A stretch of 64,000 bases of DNA from 13-2-20CM-66-19 sp963824395 (GTDB lineage: Bacteria > Pseudomonadota > Gammaproteobacteria > Steroidobacterales > Steroidobacteraceae). Numbering within the stretch: position 1 is the stretch's first letter; each line of letters opens with the position of its first letter. The notes under the pieces were generated by a model. That model did no database searches. It had not been told where the DNA came from and was given only the letters and a program-made list of their open reading frames with translations. The stretch covers positions 1,612,001 to 1,676,000 of the forward strand of contig CAWGPF010000001.1 in NCBI GenBank assembly GCA_963824395.1, written 5' to 3'. A program made the position numbers and the translations under genes. This document shows positions 36,228-45,651 of this stretch, one piece after another.

Positions 36228-37469
36228 TCAGCCGCGCGGCGGCTCAGGCCCCGGACCGGCCGCGACGGGCAGCTCCGCGGTGCCGGCCGCCGCGAGCTGC
36301 GTATCCGGTGGCGGCTCGGCGGCGACGTCCAGCTCGAAGGGCTTGGAAAGCACGAGCGCCGGCAGCAGGGTGGAGAACGCAGCGTAGACGAGCAGCGCGC
36401 CGTACCAGGTATCCGGGATCGAGAACTGCTCGTGAAGGATGGTGGCCAGCACCAGCGTGAAGATGAGCGTCGGCACGAGGGCGGTGGCAACGTTCAGCGC
36501 CGTGCGCGCGTCCTCGTGCGAAATGAAGCGTCGCTGCAGCCATACCACGGCAATGCGCAGCGGCAGAATGACGCACGCCAAGAGGGTACCGAGCGCCAGC
36601 GAGCGCCACACCAGGGCGCCGGAAGGTACGCTCATGCCGCCGTGAAAGAAGTAGAACGGGATGAAGAAGCTGGCGAACAGGCGCACGGCGCGCAAATTCT
36701 CCGCCGGCGCGAGCTGCGGGATCCGTTCGCGCAACAGGCGTGCGGTAAAGCCGGCGAGGAACGCCCCGACGAGGTAATAGACGCCCAGCTGCTTGGTGAG
36801 GTAGGCGGCGATCAGCCCGACCATCACCAGCATAGAGAATCCGGATTCGGGCGCGTACGGCATGACCCAGCGTGCCAGCACCAGGAAAATCAGCGGCAGC
36901 AGCACGATCATGAGGAGCAGCTCACCGGAAGCCCACAGCAGACGCTCGCTGGTGCCCGACTGCAGCACCCCGAACAGTACGACGAGCGCCAGCACCTCAC
37001 CGCCGATCGCCTTGACCGTCACCCAGAAGCGCTCCTCGGCGTTCAGTCCCAGCCGCCCGAGCGTATCGAGAATGAAGCCGGTTGAGGGCGTGAGGACCGC
37101 GAGCGCGATCAGGATGGCCGCCTGCCAGGACACGCCAAGGTAACGCGCCCCAAGCCACGCCCCCAGAGCGATCATGCCGGAGCGCACCCCGAGGTGACCC
37201 AGCACCACCCACGCTCCGCGGCGCACGGCGTGCAGATCGACCTCCAGGCCCGCGACCAGAAACAGCGAGGAAATGCCGAGCGTGGCGAGCAGCTCGAGTG
37301 TCGCGTCGTGCGCAAACAAGGGCACGAAGAGCGCCGCCACCATGCCGAGTCCGAAACTGGTCAGCGGTGCGGGGATCAGAAAGCGCTGCAGCGCACGCGG
37401 CACGACCAGCAGCCCGAATATGAGGGCGAGATAAGTTACCTCACCGGTGAGCTGCGGCATGCTGGCCAT
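36228..37469 (-). CDS. Cation:proton antiporter, CPA2/KefB-like membrane domain
   Basis: 413 residues from an ATG at 37469 with an AGGG just upstream. About twelve hydrophobic helices. The LFLVAGLEVDLHAVR and VLTPSTGFILDTLGRLG segments are typical of Na+/H+ exchanger family proteins, and VGAFLAGFTARLLRERIPQ follows. The TrkA-N domain of KefB/KefC is absent; instead there is a short Pro-rich tail. Ion specificity is unknown. Confidence 0.87.
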   Translation of the reverse strand: MASMPQLTGEVTYLALIFGLLVVPRALQRFLIPAPLTSFGLGMVAALFVPLFAHDATLELLATLGISSLFLVAGLEVDLHAVRRGAWVVLGHLGVRSGMIALGAWLGARYLGVSWQAAILIALAVLTPSTGFILDTLGRLGLNAEERFWVTVKAIGGEVLALVVLFGVLQSGTSERLLWASGELLLMIVLLPLIFLVLARWVMPYAPESGFSMLVMVGLIAAYLTKQLGVYYLVGAFLAGFTARLLRERIPQLAPAENLRAVRLFASFFIPFYFFHGGMSVPSGALVWRSLALGTLLACVILPLRIAVVWLQRRFISHEDARTALNVATALVPTLIFTLVLATILHEQFSIPDTWYGALLVYAAFSTLLPALVLSKPFELDVAAEPPPDTQLAAAGTAELPVAAGPGPEPPRG

Positions 37470-37600
37470 CTGCCCTGTACCCCCGCGCTGTAGAACCTGG
37501 TGCGCCGCATCGCGTGTGGTGCTGCGCAGGACCGCTGTGCAATGTACCGCAATGCCGGCAGCTCGCACGGCGGGTGCGCGCTCCGCCGGCGGCCGTGACG

Positions 37601-37616
37601 GGGGTCGCGTGACCCC
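37601..37616. repeat. Short hairpin in the antiporter/anti-sigma-like intergenic region
   Basis: GGGGTC-GCGT-GACCCC, a perfect 6-bp stem with a 4-base loop, in the 257-base gap between divergent genes. No T-run follows on either strand, so it is not a classical terminator; it could be an operator. Confidence 0.35.
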
Positions 37617-37726
37617 GAGCATCGCCGGTAAATGAGACGCACGTCACGAACCTTCCGGCGGGTACGCCGATATGTGAGCCATCGCGACGCGATTTGTGCC
37701 GCTGAATTGCTTAGATATGTCCACGT

Positions 37727-39220
37727 ATGGAAGCCGCGTCCCGCACGTCCCTCGAACCGCTCCCCGACCTGCCGGTCGAGGCGCCCCTTGAATCCGCGCC
37801 GGCACACAGCGCACAGCCCGCACCGAGCACAGCGGCGAGCGCACCGGCCGCCGCAGCCGAAGCCGCCCCCAAGGACACGTCGTCCACGGGGATTACCCTC
37901 CTGGATCCGGAGTCTTTGGTGCTCGAGGGGGCGACGGCCGCGGAACCCGTCCTGCCGATGGCTGCCCCCCCGGTCGTGCAGGCGGCGGACGAAATGGATT
38001 TGGTGCTCGAGGACCCGGCCGTCGTCGAGGAGCTGCTCACGAGCCCGCCCCCGCCCCCGCCAAAGTCCCCGGCCGCCCCGGCAATTTCCCCCACCCTGAC
38101 GCCGGCGGCAGCGCCCGCTGCGGCTGCGAATAGCGCCGCGAGGGAGCCGCGAGCCGAAGCTCGCGTGCCCCTCATCAAGACGGCCTCCCTTTCAGCCGCG
38201 GCCACCAAGGCCGCCGCTACCAAGCTCGCAGCCGCCAGCAAACGTGTCGGGGAGGTCCCGGGAATTCCCAGGCCCGCCGCCGCCGTGCCGCCCCCTCGGC
38301 CGGCGCCCGCGCCGCCGAAAGCGGCCAAGCCGGCCGCGCCTGTGCCCGAATCCGACGGTCTCGCAGGCTGGACGAACGCACGCGCCGCGGCCACCCCGGC
38401 ACCGAAGGCCAAGAGCGCGCCCGCGCCGGCCCCCGCCACGACTGCAGCGGCGAAGAGTCCCGCAAAGCCCGCCGCTGGCGGTGCCCCCGCGGCGGCCGCC
38501 GCGGCACCGCCCGCCTCCGCACCCATGGATCGCGACTTCATCGCGCGCAACCAGGTCGTGGAGCGCTACCTCTCGGGGCGCCTGCCGCTCAAGGGCGCGA
38601 CCGAGTTCGAACAGTTCGTCCACCGCCATCCGGAAATCCTCGATGAGATCGGGCTGCCGGAGCGTGTGAACGCCGGGCTGCGGCTGCTCGAGGCGAGCGG
38701 CAAGCCCGAACCCTGGCAGGAGGCGCCGCGGCCGGCGTGGCAGAAGCCGCAGGTGACCCTCGCACTGGCGGCCGCGACCGGCGTGCTCGCCGTCGCCTTG
38801 ATGGTGCTGACGGGCACGGGCGCGGCCAAGAGCCACAAGATCGCCGAATTACAGAAGCAGGTGACCGAGCAACCGCTCGATCCGGCCACCAGCACGCGCG
38901 AGATCCGTCTCATGCCGAGCCGCTCGGGCGCCTCGAACTCGCCCGCGATCAGCATCGGCGGCGGCGGGGCGCAGCTGGCGGATTTCAAGATCGACGAGTC
39001 GCGCTCGCCGTATCACATCTTCCGCGTGACCATTGACCGCATCGACCAGGGACGCGTCGGCGTCATTACGAACCTCGTGAAGGATTCCAACGGTCACCTG
39101 CGCATTGCGCTCAACAGCACGGCGCTCGGGCCGGGCAACTACCAGCTGACCATCGAAGGCCTCAACTGGCGCGGGGATCCGGAGCCGGACTCCTGGGTCA
39201 CGATTGGCATCCAGCGCTAG
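37727..39220 (+). CDS. Ala/Pro-rich single-pass membrane protein with anti-sigma-like domain
   Basis: 497 residues, no family recognised over the full length. Residues 1-265 are low-complexity Ala/Pro/Lys with acidic islands (DEMDLVLEDP). Residues about 268-315 (VERYLSGRLPLKGATEFEQF, then HRHPEILDE) match the helical core of anti-sigma zinc-binding domains but lack the His/Cys ligands. One transmembrane helix lies at about 345-366. The C-terminal 130 residues are predicted periplasmic and beta-rich (GPGNYQLTIEGLNWRG). No sigma-factor gene is adjacent. The linker style resembles that of the EAL-like protein at 30007-31737. Possibly a membrane-bound signalling protein. Confidence 0.6.
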   Translation: MEAASRTSLEPLPDLPVEAPLESAPAHSAQPAPSTAASAPAAAAEAAPKDTSSTGITLLDPESLVLEGATAAEPVLPMAAPPVVQAADEMDLVLEDPAVVEELLTSPPPPPPKSPAAPAISPTLTPAAAPAAAANSAAREPRAEARVPLIKTASLSAAATKAAATKLAAASKRVGEVPGIPRPAAAVPPPRPAPAPPKAAKPAAPVPESDGLAGWTNARAAATPAPKAKSAPAPAPATTAAAKSPAKPAAGGAPAAAAAAPPASAPMDRDFIARNQVVERYLSGRLPLKGATEFEQFVHRHPEILDEIGLPERVNAGLRLLEASGKPEPWQEAPRPAWQKPQVTLALAAATGVLAVALMVLTGTGAAKSHKIAELQKQVTEQPLDPATSTREIRLMPSRSGASNSPAISIGGGGAQLADFKIDESRSPYHIFRVTIDRIDQGRVGVITNLVKDSNGHLRIALNSTALGPGNYQLTIEGLNWRGDPEPDSWVTIGIQR

Positions 39221-39232
39221 CGCAGCGCACCT

Positions 39233-41722
39233 TCAGGCGCGCAGGGTCGACAGCGGCGGCTGATTGACCACGCGGCGCGTGGCGAGCCAGCCCCCGCCGG
39301 CTACCAGCAACGCCCCTCCGGCAACACCCACCAGCCACGGCAGCAGCGCAAAGCGGTACTGCAGCTCCAGCCAGCGCGTAGTGAGGAAATAGGCCGCCAC
39401 CGAGGCGCCGATCGCCGCCAGCAGGCCCGAGAGCGCGCCGAGCGTTATGAACTCCGCCAGCACGCCCTGCGTCACCGTCGCACGGCTCGCCCCGAGCGTG
39501 CGCAGCATCGCGCTCTCGTAGCGGCGCTCGTCGCGGCTCGACTGCACCGCCGCCAGCAGCACCGTGAGGCCTGCGAACAGGGTGAACACGAAGACGCTCT
39601 GCACGGCGAACGCGGCACGGTCGAGGACGCTGCGCACCTGGGCGAGCAGCTCCTCGATGTCGAAGATGGAGACGCTCGGGAAGCGATGCGCCAGCTGCGC
39701 CAGCGTGCCACCCGAGGCCGGCGTGAAGTACGCGCTCGTCATGTAGGTGCCGGCGATGTGCTCGAGGACCCCGGGCGCGAACACGATGAAGAAGTTCGGC
39801 TGGAAGGTGTCCCATTTCACCTTGCGGATGCTGGCCACGGTGGCCTCCAGCTTCTCCCCGGCGATGTCGAACGTCAGGCGATCGCCCACCTGCACTCCGA
39901 GGGACTCCTGGAACTCGCTCGCGAGTGACACTAAGGGCTTGCCCACGTCCGCCGCGGTCCACCAGTGCCCGGCAATCAGGCGGTTATCGGTGCCGAGCTC
40001 ATCGGACCAGGTGAGGTTCTGCTCGCGCGTGGCGAAATTCTCATCGCCGCCGCGCGCGCCCTTGTCATCCTCCACCGGCTTGCCGTTGATGGAGGTGAGC
40101 CGCCCGCGGATGATCGGCAGCACCTTAGTGGTGCGCGCTCCCTGGCCTTGAAGGAAGCTGACGAAGGCGGTGCGCTCGGCGGGCGGAATATTGATGAAGA
40201 AGTAGTTGGGGAGATTCGGAGGCAGCGTGCGCCGCCAGTCACTGTTGAGGTCGCCGCGCAGGATACCCAGCAACAACAGCACCATGATGCCGCCGCCGAA
40301 GGCCACCAGCTGCACCACGCTCTCGGCGCGGCGGCGGCTGAGATTCGCGACGCCGAAGCGCCAGGCGACGCCGACGCGCCCGCGCAGGCGCCCGGCGAGG
40401 TGCACCAGCAGCAGTCCGGCGCCGGTGAGCGCTGCGACGAACACGGCAAGTCCGGCGGTGAAGTACAGGAACAACCGCGTCTCCTGCACCACCCAGTAAA
40501 TCAGCGCGAGCACCACGGCGATCGCCGGGCCGAAGGCGAGCAGCACCAGCGGTGGTGGCGGCCCGACGTCGCGGCGTAGCACGCGCAGCGCCGGCACGCG
40601 CGCCAGCTGCAGCAGTGGCGGCAGCGCGAACCCGGCAAGCACCGCGATCGCCGTCACGAAGCCGATGCCGACCGGCACCAGACTCGCCGCGGGCAGTTCA
40701 TTCACCGCCAAAAGCGCGCGGATGGTGCGCAGCAGCCACTCCTGGGCGAGATAACCCAGGGCTGCGCCGAGCACCGAGGCGATCAGTGCCAGGACCAGCA
40801 GCTGCAGGACGGTCAGGCCCAGGGTGAAAGCGCGCGTGGCACCGAGGGTCTTCAGCAGCGCCACCGTGTCGAGGTGCCGATACACGTAGCGCCGTGCCGC
40901 CATGGCCACGGCGATGGCGCACAGCAGCACGCTCACGAGACTGGCGAGACTCAGAAAGCGCCCGGAACGCTCCACCGCGTTGCGCAGCTGCGGACTGGCG
41001 TCGCTGATGTCTCGCACCCGCTCGCCCGGGCTCTTGTGTTGCTGCAGCCATGCCTTGAAGGCACTGACCTGCGGTCGCTCGCCGGCAAACAGACCGGCGT
41101 AGCTCACCCGGCTGCCGGGCTGGATGAGCTGCGTCGCTGGCAGGTCGGCGACATTCATGAGCGCACTCGGCGCAAGCTCGGCGAAAGTGCTGCCCTGATC
41201 GGGCTTGGAAATCAGCACCCGCCCCACCCGCAGCGTCGCGGCCCCTATGGAGAGCTGTGAGCCGACCTGACCGCCGATGGCCGCGAGCAACCGCGAGTCA
41301 GGCCACACTTCACCTGGCGGCGGAATCGCGCCGGCCGGCACGCCGGCTCCGAAGGGCGTCCTGGCGGTCAGCACCTGGCCGCGCAGCGGGTAACCCTCGC
41401 TCACGGCGGCGACGTTGGTCAGCTGGCTCGCATCCCCGTTGAAGACGACCGAGAGGAGTCGCGTGGCGCGCGCGTGCCGCAGCCCGCGCCGTGCAGCCTC
41501 GGTGAAATAATCCTCGGCCAGGGGTTGCGGTGAGCCCAGCCGCAGGTCCGCGGCCAGCACCTCGCTCGCCTGCAGCGCCACCGCGGCACTGATGCGGCTG
41601 ACCAGAAACCCGACTCCGGTAAGGGCTGCCACCGCGACGGTCAGGGCGAGCAGCAGCACCCCGAGTTCCCCGGAGCGCCACTCACGCATCAGCATCCGCA
41701 GGGCGAGGCGCGCGAGATTCAC
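39233..41722 (-). CDS. FtsX-like ABC transporter permease (YbbP type)
   Basis: 829-residue permease with an N-terminal helix, a large periplasmic domain, and two FtsX/MacB_PCD blocks of transmembrane helices (e.g. LGATRAFTLGLTVLQLL and LGASRATVTQGVLAEF). Related to YbbP of the YbbAP complex, which exports or extracts hydrophobic compounds and neighbours tesA in many gammaproteobacteria, as here. ATG at 41722 overlaps the stop of the ATPase gene by 4 bases. Confidence 0.92.
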   Translation of the reverse strand: MNLARLALRMLMREWRSGELGVLLLALTVAVAALTGVGFLVSRISAAVALQASEVLAADLRLGSPQPLAEDYFTEAARRGLRHARATRLLSVVFNGDASQLTNVAAVSEGYPLRGQVLTARTPFGAGVPAGAIPPPGEVWPDSRLLAAIGGQVGSQLSIGAATLRVGRVLISKPDQGSTFAELAPSALMNVADLPATQLIQPGSRVSYAGLFAGERPQVSAFKAWLQQHKSPGERVRDISDASPQLRNAVERSGRFLSLASLVSVLLCAIAVAMAARRYVYRHLDTVALLKTLGATRAFTLGLTVLQLLVLALIASVLGAALGYLAQEWLLRTIRALLAVNELPAASLVPVGIGFVTAIAVLAGFALPPLLQLARVPALRVLRRDVGPPPPLVLLAFGPAIAVVLALIYWVVQETRLFLYFTAGLAVFVAALTGAGLLLVHLAGRLRGRVGVAWRFGVANLSRRRAESVVQLVAFGGGIMVLLLLGILRGDLNSDWRRTLPPNLPNYFFINIPPAERTAFVSFLQGQGARTTKVLPIIRGRLTSINGKPVEDDKGARGGDENFATREQNLTWSDELGTDNRLIAGHWWTAADVGKPLVSLASEFQESLGVQVGDRLTFDIAGEKLEATVASIRKVKWDTFQPNFFIVFAPGVLEHIAGTYMTSAYFTPASGGTLAQLAHRFPSVSIFDIEELLAQVRSVLDRAAFAVQSVFVFTLFAGLTVLLAAVQSSRDERRYESAMLRTLGASRATVTQGVLAEFITLGALSGLLAAIGASVAAYFLTTRWLELQYRFALLPWLVGVAGGALLVAGGGWLATRRVVNQPPLSTLRA

Positions 41723-42390
41723 AGGGCGCGGCCGGCTTCCATGCGCACGACTCGGTCGCAGCGCGCGGCCAGCGCTGCATCATGGGTTACGAGTATCAGC
41801 GTGGTGTGGGCGCTGCGATTCAGGCCGAACAACAGCTCCCCGACCCGGGCCCCGGTCGCCGAGTCGAGGTTGCCGGTGGGCTCGTCGGCAAACAGCACCG
41901 CCGGGTGGGTCACGAACGCCCGGGCGATGGCGACTCGCTGCTGCTCGCCGCCGGAGAGCTGACGCGGATAATGCCCGGTGCGCTCACCGAGACCGACGCC
42001 GGCGAGGGTTTCCGCCGCGACGCCGCGGGCGTCTGTGCGCCCGGCCAGCTCGAGGGGCAACATGACATTCTCAAGCGCGGTAAGGGCCGGGATGAGGTGG
42101 AAGGACTGGAACACGAACCCTACGCGCTGCGCGCGCAGCCGTGCCCGCCCGTCCTCGTCGAGCTGCGTCAGGTCCTGCCCCTCAAGAAGTACCCGGCCAG
42201 CGCTCGGCGCATCAAGGCCGGCGAGCAGCGCCAGGAGCGTCGACTTGCCTGCCCCGGAGGGGCCGGTGATGGCGACGGACTCGCCGGCGGCGATATCGAG
42301 TGAAACATCATCGACAATGGTCAGCGAACCTTCGGGACTGCTAACCTGCTTGGAGAGGTTTTCAGCTTTGAGAACGCTGCCGCGAATCAT
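41719..42390 (-). CDS. ABC transporter ATP-binding protein (YbbA type)
   Basis: 223-residue ATPase of the LolD/MacB family. Walker A GPSGAGKST, Q-loop VFQSFHLIPALTALENV, signature LSGGEQQRVAIARA and Walker B VLFADEPTGNLDS are intact. The ATG at 42390 is the best start, although the frame is open to 42576. It overlaps head-to-head with the tesA start by about 23 bases, so the two promoters must lie inside the opposite coding regions. Confidence 0.93.
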   Translation of the reverse strand: MIRGSVLKAENLSKQVSSPEGSLTIVDDVSLDIAAGESVAITGPSGAGKSTLLALLAGLDAPSAGRVLLEGQDLTQLDEDGRARLRAQRVGFVFQSFHLIPALTALENVMLPLELAGRTDARGVAAETLAGVGLGERTGHYPRQLSGGEQQRVAIARAFVTHPAVLFADEPTGNLDSATGARVGELLFGLNRSAHTTLILVTHDAALAARCDRVVRMEAGRAL

Positions 42391-43009
42391 CGGCGCTGCT
42401 GCGCTGAGCTTGGGATTGGTGTTCATCGCGCTCCAAAACGCGGTGGCCGCCGACCGCAACATCCTTGTCTTCGGCGACAGTCTGAGTGCCGCCTTCGGAA
42501 TCCGGCCGGAGCAGGGTTGGGTCGCTCTGCTTACGCAGCGACTGCAGGCACAAGGGTACGGGTACCAGATCGTCAACGCCAGCGTAAGCGGTGAGACGAC
42601 CGAAGGCGGCCTCGAACGGTTGCCCCGAGCCCTGCAGCTGCATCAGCCCGGCGTCGTGGTCCTCGAGCTTGGCGCCAATGATGCCCTGCGCGGGCTGCCG
42701 CTGGGTGTCACACGCGCCAACCTGGGCAAGATGATCGAACTCGTGCAGGGCGCGGGTGCCCGCATTCTGCTGGTCGGCATCCGTATTCCCCCGAACTACG
42801 GGCCGCGCTATACGGAGGAGTTCGCCGGCATATTCCCGGCGCTGGCGAAGCAATATCATCTGCCGCTGGTTCCGTTTCTCCTGCAGGACGTCGCGCTCAA
42901 CCCGGCGCGCATGCAGGAGGACGGCATGCACCCGAACGCGGCCGGTGAGCCGCCTGTTCTTGATACGGTCTGGCCCTATCTGAAACCGCTGCTCAAGAAA
43001 AACCCCTAA
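42368..43009 (+). CDS. tesA: Periplasmic arylesterase / acyl-CoA thioesterase I (SGNH hydrolase)
   Basis: 213 residues from a TTG at 42368 with GGAGAGG about 9 bases upstream, giving the signal peptide core LGLVFIALQNAVA. All SGNH blocks are present: FGDSLSAAFGI (nucleophile Ser), ASVSGETTEGG, ELGANDALRG, and DGMHPNAAGE with the catalytic Asp and His. TesA hydrolyses acyl-CoA and aryl esters in the periplasm. Followed by fadD-like gene after 17 bases, so both may act on fatty acyl groups. Confidence 0.92.
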   Translation: MRTLPRIIGAAALSLGLVFIALQNAVAADRNILVFGDSLSAAFGIRPEQGWVALLTQRLQAQGYGYQIVNASVSGETTEGGLERLPRALQLHQPGVVVLELGANDALRGLPLGVTRANLGKMIELVQGAGARILLVGIRIPPNYGPRYTEEFAGIFPALAKQYHLPLVPFLLQDVALNPARMQEDGMHPNAAGEPPVLDTVWPYLKPLLKKNP

Positions 43010-43026
43010 GAAGCCCCAGGACGTCG

Positions 43027-44701
43027 ATGGACAAAATCTGGCTCAAATCCTACCCCGCCGGAGTTCCGGCGCAGGTCGATCCTGCGCAGCTGCGCACGCT
43101 GAAAGAGCTGATCGAAAAGACCTGCGTCCGGCACGCGGAGCGGGTGGCGTTCATCCAGATGGACGCACAGCTAACGTACCGGCAGCTCGATGATCTGAGC
43201 AAGTCGTTCGGCGCCTGGCTGCAGCAGCAGGGCTTCGCAAAGGGTGACCGGCTCGCGATCATGCTACCGAATACGCTGCAGTACCCGATCGCGCTGTTCG
43301 GCGCGCTGCGTGCCGGGCTCATAGTCGTCAATACCAACCCGCTCTACACCGCGACTGAACTCGAGTACCAGCTAAGCGATTCGGGTGCCACGGCAATTAT
43401 CGTGCTGGAGAACTTTGCCCACGTGGTGCAGCAGGTCCTGCCGCGCACCAAGGTGCGGCGCGTGCTGGTGACCTCGGCCGGCGAGTACCTGAGGTTCCCG
43501 AAGTCCTTGATCGTCAATTATGTGGTGCGGCACGTACGCAAGCAGGTTCCTGCGTGGCACATCCCCGGAGCGGTTAGTTTCAGGTCCGCAGTCGAGGCGG
43601 GCCGCAAGCTGCCCCTGGCGCCCGTCGAGGTCGACGCGGAGGATCTGGCATTCCTGCAGTACACGGGTGGCACGACGGGTGTGGCCAAAGGCGCGATGCT
43701 CTCGCACGGCAACGTCAGCATCAACGTCCTGCAGGCGGCAGCCTGGGTCGGCAAGGCCTTTGAAGCGCCCGGCGTTCTGATCACGGCTATCCCGCTCTAT
43801 CACATCTTCGCGCTGTCCGGGAATTGCATGATGTATGCGCACCTGGGTTGGACCAACGTGCTAATCATCAATCCTCGCGACCTCCCGGCGATGCTCGGAG
43901 AAATGAAGAAGCACCCGCCCAATTACTTCAGTGGGGTCAACACGCTGTTCAACGCTCTGCTACACGCTCCTGGATTCGCGGACATCAATTTCAGCGGCTT
44001 GAAGGTGACACTTGGCGGAGGCATGGCGGTGCAGAGGACGGTTGCTGAGCGGTGGAAGCAGGCGACGGGCTGCGTGCTCACCCAGGCCTGGGGGCTCACG
44101 GAGACCTCCCCGGCGGCCTGCATCAATCCTGACCATATTGATTTCAATGGCTCTATCGGCCTGCCAATTTCCTCAACGGAAGTGGCGATTAAGGACGACG
44201 CCGGGCAGGACGTTGAGCTCGGGCAGCTCGGGGAGATCTGCGTCCGCGGCCCGCAGGTGATGAAGGGTTACTGGAATCGACCGGATGAGACCGCGAAGGT
44301 CATGCTGCCCGGCGACTGGCTTCGCACCGGCGACATCGGGCGAATGGACGAAAAGGGCTTCGTATTCATTGAGGACCGGAAGAAGGACATGATCCTTGTC
44401 TCGGGTTTCAACGTCTATCCCAATGAAGTAGAGGCTGCAGCCGTCACTCACCCCGGGATTTTGGAAGCGGCAGCGGTCGCGCAGCCGGATGAGCACTCTG
44501 GAGAGGTCGTAGCTCTATTCGTGGTCCGGAAAGATCCGAATCTGACTGAGCAGAATGTGATTGATCACGCACGTAAGTCTTTAGCTGGTTACAAGATACC
44601 CAAACATGTCTACTTCAGGGCCGGAGTTGCCCAAATCGAACGTTGGAAAAATACTCAGAAAAGCTCTAAGGGAAGAAACGTCGAAGGTCTCTACCGGGTG
44701 A
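43027..44701 (+). CDS. fadD: Long-chain fatty-acid-CoA ligase, frameshifted near its 3' end
   Basis: AMP-forming acyl-CoA synthetase. The ATP-binding YTGGTTGVAKGAML lies near residue 216, then WGLTETSPAACINPDH, and GDWLRTGDIGRMDEKGF with DRKKDMILVSGFNVYPNEVE. The frame from 43027 reads well to KHVYF (44616) and then loses family similarity, running on to 44928. From 44618 the +1 frame reads GPELPKSNVGKILRKALREE and stops at 44699-44701, exactly the normal FadD C-terminus including the catalytic lysine. One extra base in the GGG run at 44618-44620 explains it. The corrected protein would have 557 residues. Either a real null/decayed gene or a sequencing error. Confidence 0.85.
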
Positions 44702-45521
44702 GGTCATCGGCCTGTCGAGCGGGAGTTACACACGGTCTTTCAGCCTGGGACAGAATAAGAGTCAGAACAACCAAAGCGTCGCGATCCCGTCGCTTCCCCG
44801 TTCGAAGCAAGCCATCTTTCGCATCCAGCATGTGCTTAAGTGACGAGAGCAGATTCGCCAGCCGCCTAAATTCGCCCCGAATAATGCGGGGATCCGTGCC
44901 TTCGCCCCGAGAGAATGTGAACCGATGAATAGCTCCGCCCGGAACGCGGCCGCGCGCCTTAAGTGTCAAGACTGGGGACTGGCCTTTAGTCTTCGAAGAC
45001 CTAAGGCGCACCTGGCCATCCTTAACGATCGCTATTCCTTTACGTTCTAGCTCGCAGAGCAGAGCGCGATACGGAACGTCTGGCGAATACGTCTCGGCAA
45101 GCGCAAAAAACGAGGGTCCAGGCCCATTGATTGGTAAGGCCTTTGGTTTACCCGATGGACTAGTGAGCGCACGGTCCGATTTCCAACCATTGGTTACCAG
45201 TTCAATTGGCGTTCTGCCCCGAGCAGCCGTCGGGTGACGACTTCTCCCGCGTAGGACTTGCCGAACGTAAGCCCGTGTTAAACCGGTTTGAGCTGAAACG
45301 CGCGACTGATTGATCTTCCCGTTACGTAGTCTCGCAGTTGCAGCCGCGGCGCGCACGAATGCCTCACGAGAGAGATCAGAAAGCAGTCTGGGAGTGACGC
45401 CCAGCGGCAGAAGGACGGTTGCGAGATCGCAAACCAGTTGTTTCAGGGAGCTTTCTTCAGACTTACCAATAGCGCCTGGATCTAAGAGGCGGATTTTGCG
45501 CTCTACGTGGCGACGGGCCAT
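44691..45521 (-). CDS. DUF6502-like protein, second copy in the repeat-protein cassette
   Basis: 276-residue soluble protein. The N-terminal third (LLPLGVTPRLLSDLSREAFV then INQSRVSAQTGLTRAYVRQV) matches the pattern of DUF6502: an atypical helix-turn-helix with an Arg/Lys-rich recognition helix. The remainder is basic and has no recognised domain. GC content is clearly below that of the flanking genome. It lies downstream of the repeat-protein gene on the same strand, and its stop overlaps the frame-corrected end of fadD by 11 bases. The family assignment is weaker than for the upstream copy. Possibly a regulator of the cassette. Confidence 0.6.
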   Translation of the reverse strand: MARRHVERKIRLLDPGAIGKSEESSLKQLVCDLATVLLPLGVTPRLLSDLSREAFVRAAAATARLRNGKINQSRVSAQTGLTRAYVRQVLRGRSRHPTAARGRTPIELVTNGWKSDRALTSPSGKPKALPINGPGPSFFALAETYSPDVPYRALLCELERKGIAIVKDGQVRLRSSKTKGQSPVLTLKARGRVPGGAIHRFTFSRGEGTDPRIIRGEFRRLANLLSSLKHMLDAKDGLLRTGKRRDRDALVVLTLILSQAERPCVTPARQADDLTR

Positions 45522-45651
45522 GGAAACCGGGAGTCCGTATCGGGCCGACTTCGGCGATAGCCAATCATCGCACCCCCAAGAACTGGGGAACTCTTAGACG
45601 CTACGCGTTTGTGCAGAAACGCGGTTCAGCGAACCGTGCCTCTTGGCGGCC

